Under the pieces are notes generated by a model. It made no database searches. It saw only the letters and a list, made by a program, of their open reading frames with translations, and was not told the origin of the DNA. Source: Betaproteobacteria bacterium (GTDB taxonomy: Bacteria > Pseudomonadota > Gammaproteobacteria > Burkholderiales > SG8-41). Taken from it: a stretch of 7,157 nt of DNA. A program made the translations under genes and the position numbers. Location: NCBI GenBank assembly GCA_025353085.1, contig JANXRI010000243.1:1-7157 (forward strand), written 5' to 3'. This document shows positions 5,925-7,157 of the stretch, one piece after another. The stretch's first letter is position 1. Each line of letters starts with the position of its first letter.

Positions 5925-6257
5925 TTAATGCAAGGTGCGCACGTTTGGCGGCAGCCGCAATCCGACGTTGAGCATAGTCACGCGCTGCCCGAGCAGCACT
6001 ACACTGCCTTTGAGACGATTATTACCGGTATCACTGTATTCGAAATCGTAGGCGCGTTGGAGCCTGACCTGTCCGTCGTCGTCACGCTTCAATTTTAAAT
6101 TCGCAATGGCCACCGTATCGTCGAGCAGCATCAGCCCGTCAGCGGTGCAAGCCGCGCGGGCGGCGCTGACTGCAACTTCGCGAACTTTCAGACTGTCGAG
6201 CCATAACCAAACGGTTGAGGCGAGTAACACCAATGCGAAAATTTCGACGCCGGACAT
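5925..6257 (-). CDS. DUF3301 family membrane-anchored protein
   Basis: 110 aa. There is one N-terminal hydrophobic segment (residues about 5-20, 'IFALVLLASTVWLWLDS'). It is followed by the family's recognisable pattern: an Arg/Glu/Ala-rich helix ('VREVAVSAARAAC'), 'LLDDTVAI', basic strand 'LKLKRDDDGQVRLQRAYDFEYSDTG' split across residues about 54-77, then 'GSVVLLGQRV'. This matches DUF3301, short proteins of beta- and gammaproteobacteria with no established function. The topology is probably a single N-terminal anchor with a small globular domain. The ribosome site is weak (no clear AGGAG before the ATG), which suggests translation from the upstream pilin transcript. It lies 53 bp behind the pilin stop on the same strand. 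Confidence 0.75.
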   Translation of the reverse strand: MSGVEIFALVLLASTVWLWLDSLKVREVAVSAARAACTADGLMLLDDTVAIANLKLKRDDDGQVRLQRAYDFEYSDTGNNRLKGSVVLLGQRVTMLNVGLRLPPNVRTLH

Positions 6258-6280
6258 CGCGCCATTTTAGACCAGGGCGT

Positions 6281-6310
6281 CGCTGCGCCTCGAATGCGCT
6301 GAGGCGAGCG
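6281..6310 (-). other. Stem-loop between the pilin and DUF3301 genes
   Basis: Immediately after the pilin stop (complement of 6311-6313), CGCCTC (complement of 6301-6306) pairs with GAGGCG (complement of 6286-6291) around a 9-nt loop. The outer CGC/GCG bases (6308-6310 and 6281-6283) can extend the stem. No U-run follows on the minus strand, so it is not a full intrinsic terminator. It may protect pilin mRNA from 3' decay and lower expression of the second gene. Confidence 0.45.
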
Positions 6311-6808
6311 CTACTTCTTGGCGGCGCGCGACCGGCACGCGAACGGCAAGAAACTCGCCGCTATATTGGTCTGGTTCTGTCCGTGGAGCGTCATCTTATC
6401 CGGCGCCTCGGCATAGCCGCACACCCAGGTGACTGGTACGACGGGCGCATCTTCCACTACCGCCGCCCGCAGCGTGAGCATTTTCCCGATGATGACGCCG
6501 TTGGCGCGATTGCCGAAGGTGATGTGAATTGCGCCGTCCTTCACGGCGACCGAACTGATTGCATCGCTCACGATCTTGTCGGCGGGCGGCAGTCCCGCGC
6601 CTGCATTGTCAGACGGAAACGCCTGCAGCATTGTCCACGCCACGGCGTTGGGGGTTTTTGCGATGTCAGCGAGCGGCAAGGCTTTGTTGATCTGGTCTCT
6701 GACGATCTGGTCCTGAAAGCTGGGAACCGCCATCAACGCGAGTACCGCGATGATGATGACCACTACCATCATTTCGATCATCGTGAAACCGGCGTGACGT
6801 TTAGGCAT
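6311..6808 (-). CDS. Type IV pilin (PilA-like)
   Basis: 165 aa from the ATG at 6808. The N-terminus is a class IVa prepilin signal: a 7-residue basic leader 'MPKRHAG', cleavage before Phe8, and 'FTMIEMMVVVIIIAVLA' with Glu at mature position 5. PilD would cleave and N-methylate it. The hydrophobic helix (to about residue 29) is followed by 'FQDQIVRDQINKALPLA'. The C-terminal half has pilin landmarks: 'GAIHITFGNRANGVIIGK', 'LTLRAA' and 'VTWVCGYA', with a second Cys in 'LPFACR'. Cys130 and Cys158 would close the D-region disulfide loop. The tail 'RSRAAKK' extends past the loop. The ATG is chosen over TTG at 6832 because it gives the canonical short leader, although its ribosome site (AGAAA) is poor. 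It is the first gene of a probable two-gene unit with DUF3301. A major or minor pilin role cannot be settled; length and layout favour a PilA-like subunit. Confidence 0.88.
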   Translation of the reverse strand: MPKRHAGFTMIEMMVVVIIIAVLALMAVPSFQDQIVRDQINKALPLADIAKTPNAVAWTMLQAFPSDNAGAGLPPADKIVSDAISSVAVKDGAIHITFGNRANGVIIGKMLTLRAAVVEDAPVVPVTWVCGYAEAPDKMTLHGQNQTNIAASFLPFACRSRAAKK

Positions 6809-6836
6809 TTTCTGTGCGCGTGTCGTGAGCAAATAA

Positions 6837-6854
6837 GCTAACGCTAGTGCTAGT
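6837..6854. repeat. Three tandem hexamers in the pilin leader
   Basis: GCTAAC (6837-6842), GCTAGT (6843-6848) and GCTAGT (6849-6854) form a short tandem array about 30-45 bp upstream of the pilin start. It is between the predicted promoter and the gene, so it would be in the untranslated leader. It is short enough to be chance. Confidence 0.3.
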
Positions 6855-6881
6855 GCGTCGTCGAGGCGCCGATGATAACGG

Positions 6882-6909
6882 ATTAAAAGTCGAACGGCGC
6901 GCTTGCCAA
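6882..6909 (-). promoter_or_regulatory. Candidate sigma-70 promoter for the pilin gene
   Basis: On the minus strand TTGGCA (complement of 6904-6909; 5 of 6) is followed after 16 nt by TTTAAT (complement of 6882-6887; 5 of 6). The predicted leader is about 65 nt. Many pilA genes use sigma-54, but no TGGCA-N7-TGC type site with correct spacing was found here. Confidence 0.45.
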
Positions 6910-7016
6910 GCGGCGCGTCGCAATGACTGGCGCAAACAACGGCGGTGTTCGGTGCGCGGAGGCTTTCGCCGGTCTTATGCGCGCCATAAAGGTCCTAACT
7001 AAAGGCTCTCACCTAA
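6910..7016. other. Gap between the pilin promoter and the transposase remnant
   Basis: No gene is supported here. A 33-codon reading frame (6923-7021, +) has no ribosome site and no recognisable product. Stops interrupt the frame that continues into the transposase fragment. This is most simply decayed mobile-element or intergenic DNA. Confidence 0.4.
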
Positions 7017-7157
7017 ATTAGCTGGCGCCAAGGAACCAACGAGGCGCTCAGTGGACGCTTTGCCGCCGTACGGGTGCGTCATGCGGGAGGCAACACCGGC
7101 AAGGCGCGTCTGCGCCCAGAGCAATGGTTGTTGATCGAATGGCCTGCCGGGGACGCC
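7017..7157 (+). pseudogene. Fragment of an IS701-like (SRSO17-type) transposase, runs off window edge
   Basis: 47 in-frame codons (7017 to the end) read 'ISWRQGTNEALSGRF', 'AAVRVRHAGG' and 'RLRPEQWLLIEWPAGDA'. This is the well-conserved block of IS701/SRSO17-type transposases ('WREGT...L.SRFAAVRVRPA...WLLIEWP'). In the same frame a TAA stands at 7014-7016, with further stops at 6996 and 6987, and no recognisable transposase sequence or start precedes it. The 5' part is therefore missing or decayed. The 3' part continues outside the window, so I cannot say whether the rest is intact. No terminal inverted repeat was identified. It lies about 200 bp upstream of the pilin gene in divergent orientation. 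Confidence 0.68.

Noticed and set aside
6809..6832. Upstream TTG start for the pilin (8 extra residues)
   Set aside because: It has no ribosome site and gives a leader of 15 residues; the ATG at 6808 gives a canonical short type IVa leader.
6215..6841. Long plus-strand reading frame opposite the pilin (208 codons)
   Set aside because: It is the antisense shadow of the pilin; its Asp/His/Tyr run is the complement of the pilin's hydrophobic helix codons, and it has no credible start context or domain.
6890..6912. Possible sigma-54 promoter for the pilin (TGGCAAG on the minus strand)
   Set aside because: The GC element needed about 10 nt after the GG is missing; the same bases fit a sigma-70 -35 box better.
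1..7157. CRISPR array, tRNA, rRNA, toxin-antitoxin or phage-defence genes
   Set aside because: No regularly spaced repeats, tRNA-like cloverleaf ends, or defence-type domains were seen in any frame.

Overview
The window reads as chromosomal DNA of a Gram-negative proteobacterium, most likely a betaproteobacterium. This rests on several things: a type IV pilin with the classical C-terminal Cys-Cys loop, a DUF3301 protein, a FecR-domain periplasmic protein, an outer-membrane beta-barrel ending in Phe, two putative lipoproteins, and G+C-rich codon use. I cannot name the species from sequence alone.

Layout, left to right. (1) 1-996 (+): the 3' part of an integral membrane protein followed by a TPR-like region, resembling the C-terminus of O-antigen ligase/polymerase (Wzy/WaaL/PglL-like) proteins; its 5' end is outside the window. 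(2) 997-1149: a regulatory gap with a candidate promoter and two perfect inverted repeats. (3) 1150-2178 (+): an autotransporter-type outer-membrane beta-barrel with almost no passenger. (4) 2229-3056 (+): a putative lipoprotein alpha/beta hydrolase whose first codons lie in a strong terminator-like hairpin. (5) 3096-3794 (-): an exported FecR-domain protein with its own promoter. (6) 3998-5002 (-): an ACMSD-type amidohydrolase/decarboxylase followed by an intrinsic terminator. (7) 5003-5160: a divergent promoter region in which two candidate -35 boxes overlap. (8) 5161-5832 (+): a lectin-like/DUF1554-type lipoprotein with a good terminator. (9) 5925-6257 and 6311-6808 (-): a DUF3301 protein downstream of a type IV pilin, probably co-transcribed from a candidate promoter near 6882-6909. 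(10) 7017-7157 (+): a piece of an IS701-like transposase that runs off the right edge.

Common theme: almost every product is predicted to be exported or envelope-associated (ligase-like membrane protein, barrel, two lipoproteins, FecR protein, pilin, membrane-anchored DUF3301). The amidohydrolase is the only clear cytoplasmic enzyme. The genes form short, separately promoted units rather than one operon, and no defence system, CRISPR array, RNA gene or biosynthetic cluster is visible. I did not find a convincing new multi-gene system. The most interesting signals are regulatory: the hairpin over the hydrolase start, the palindromes before the barrel gene, and the overlapping divergent promoters.
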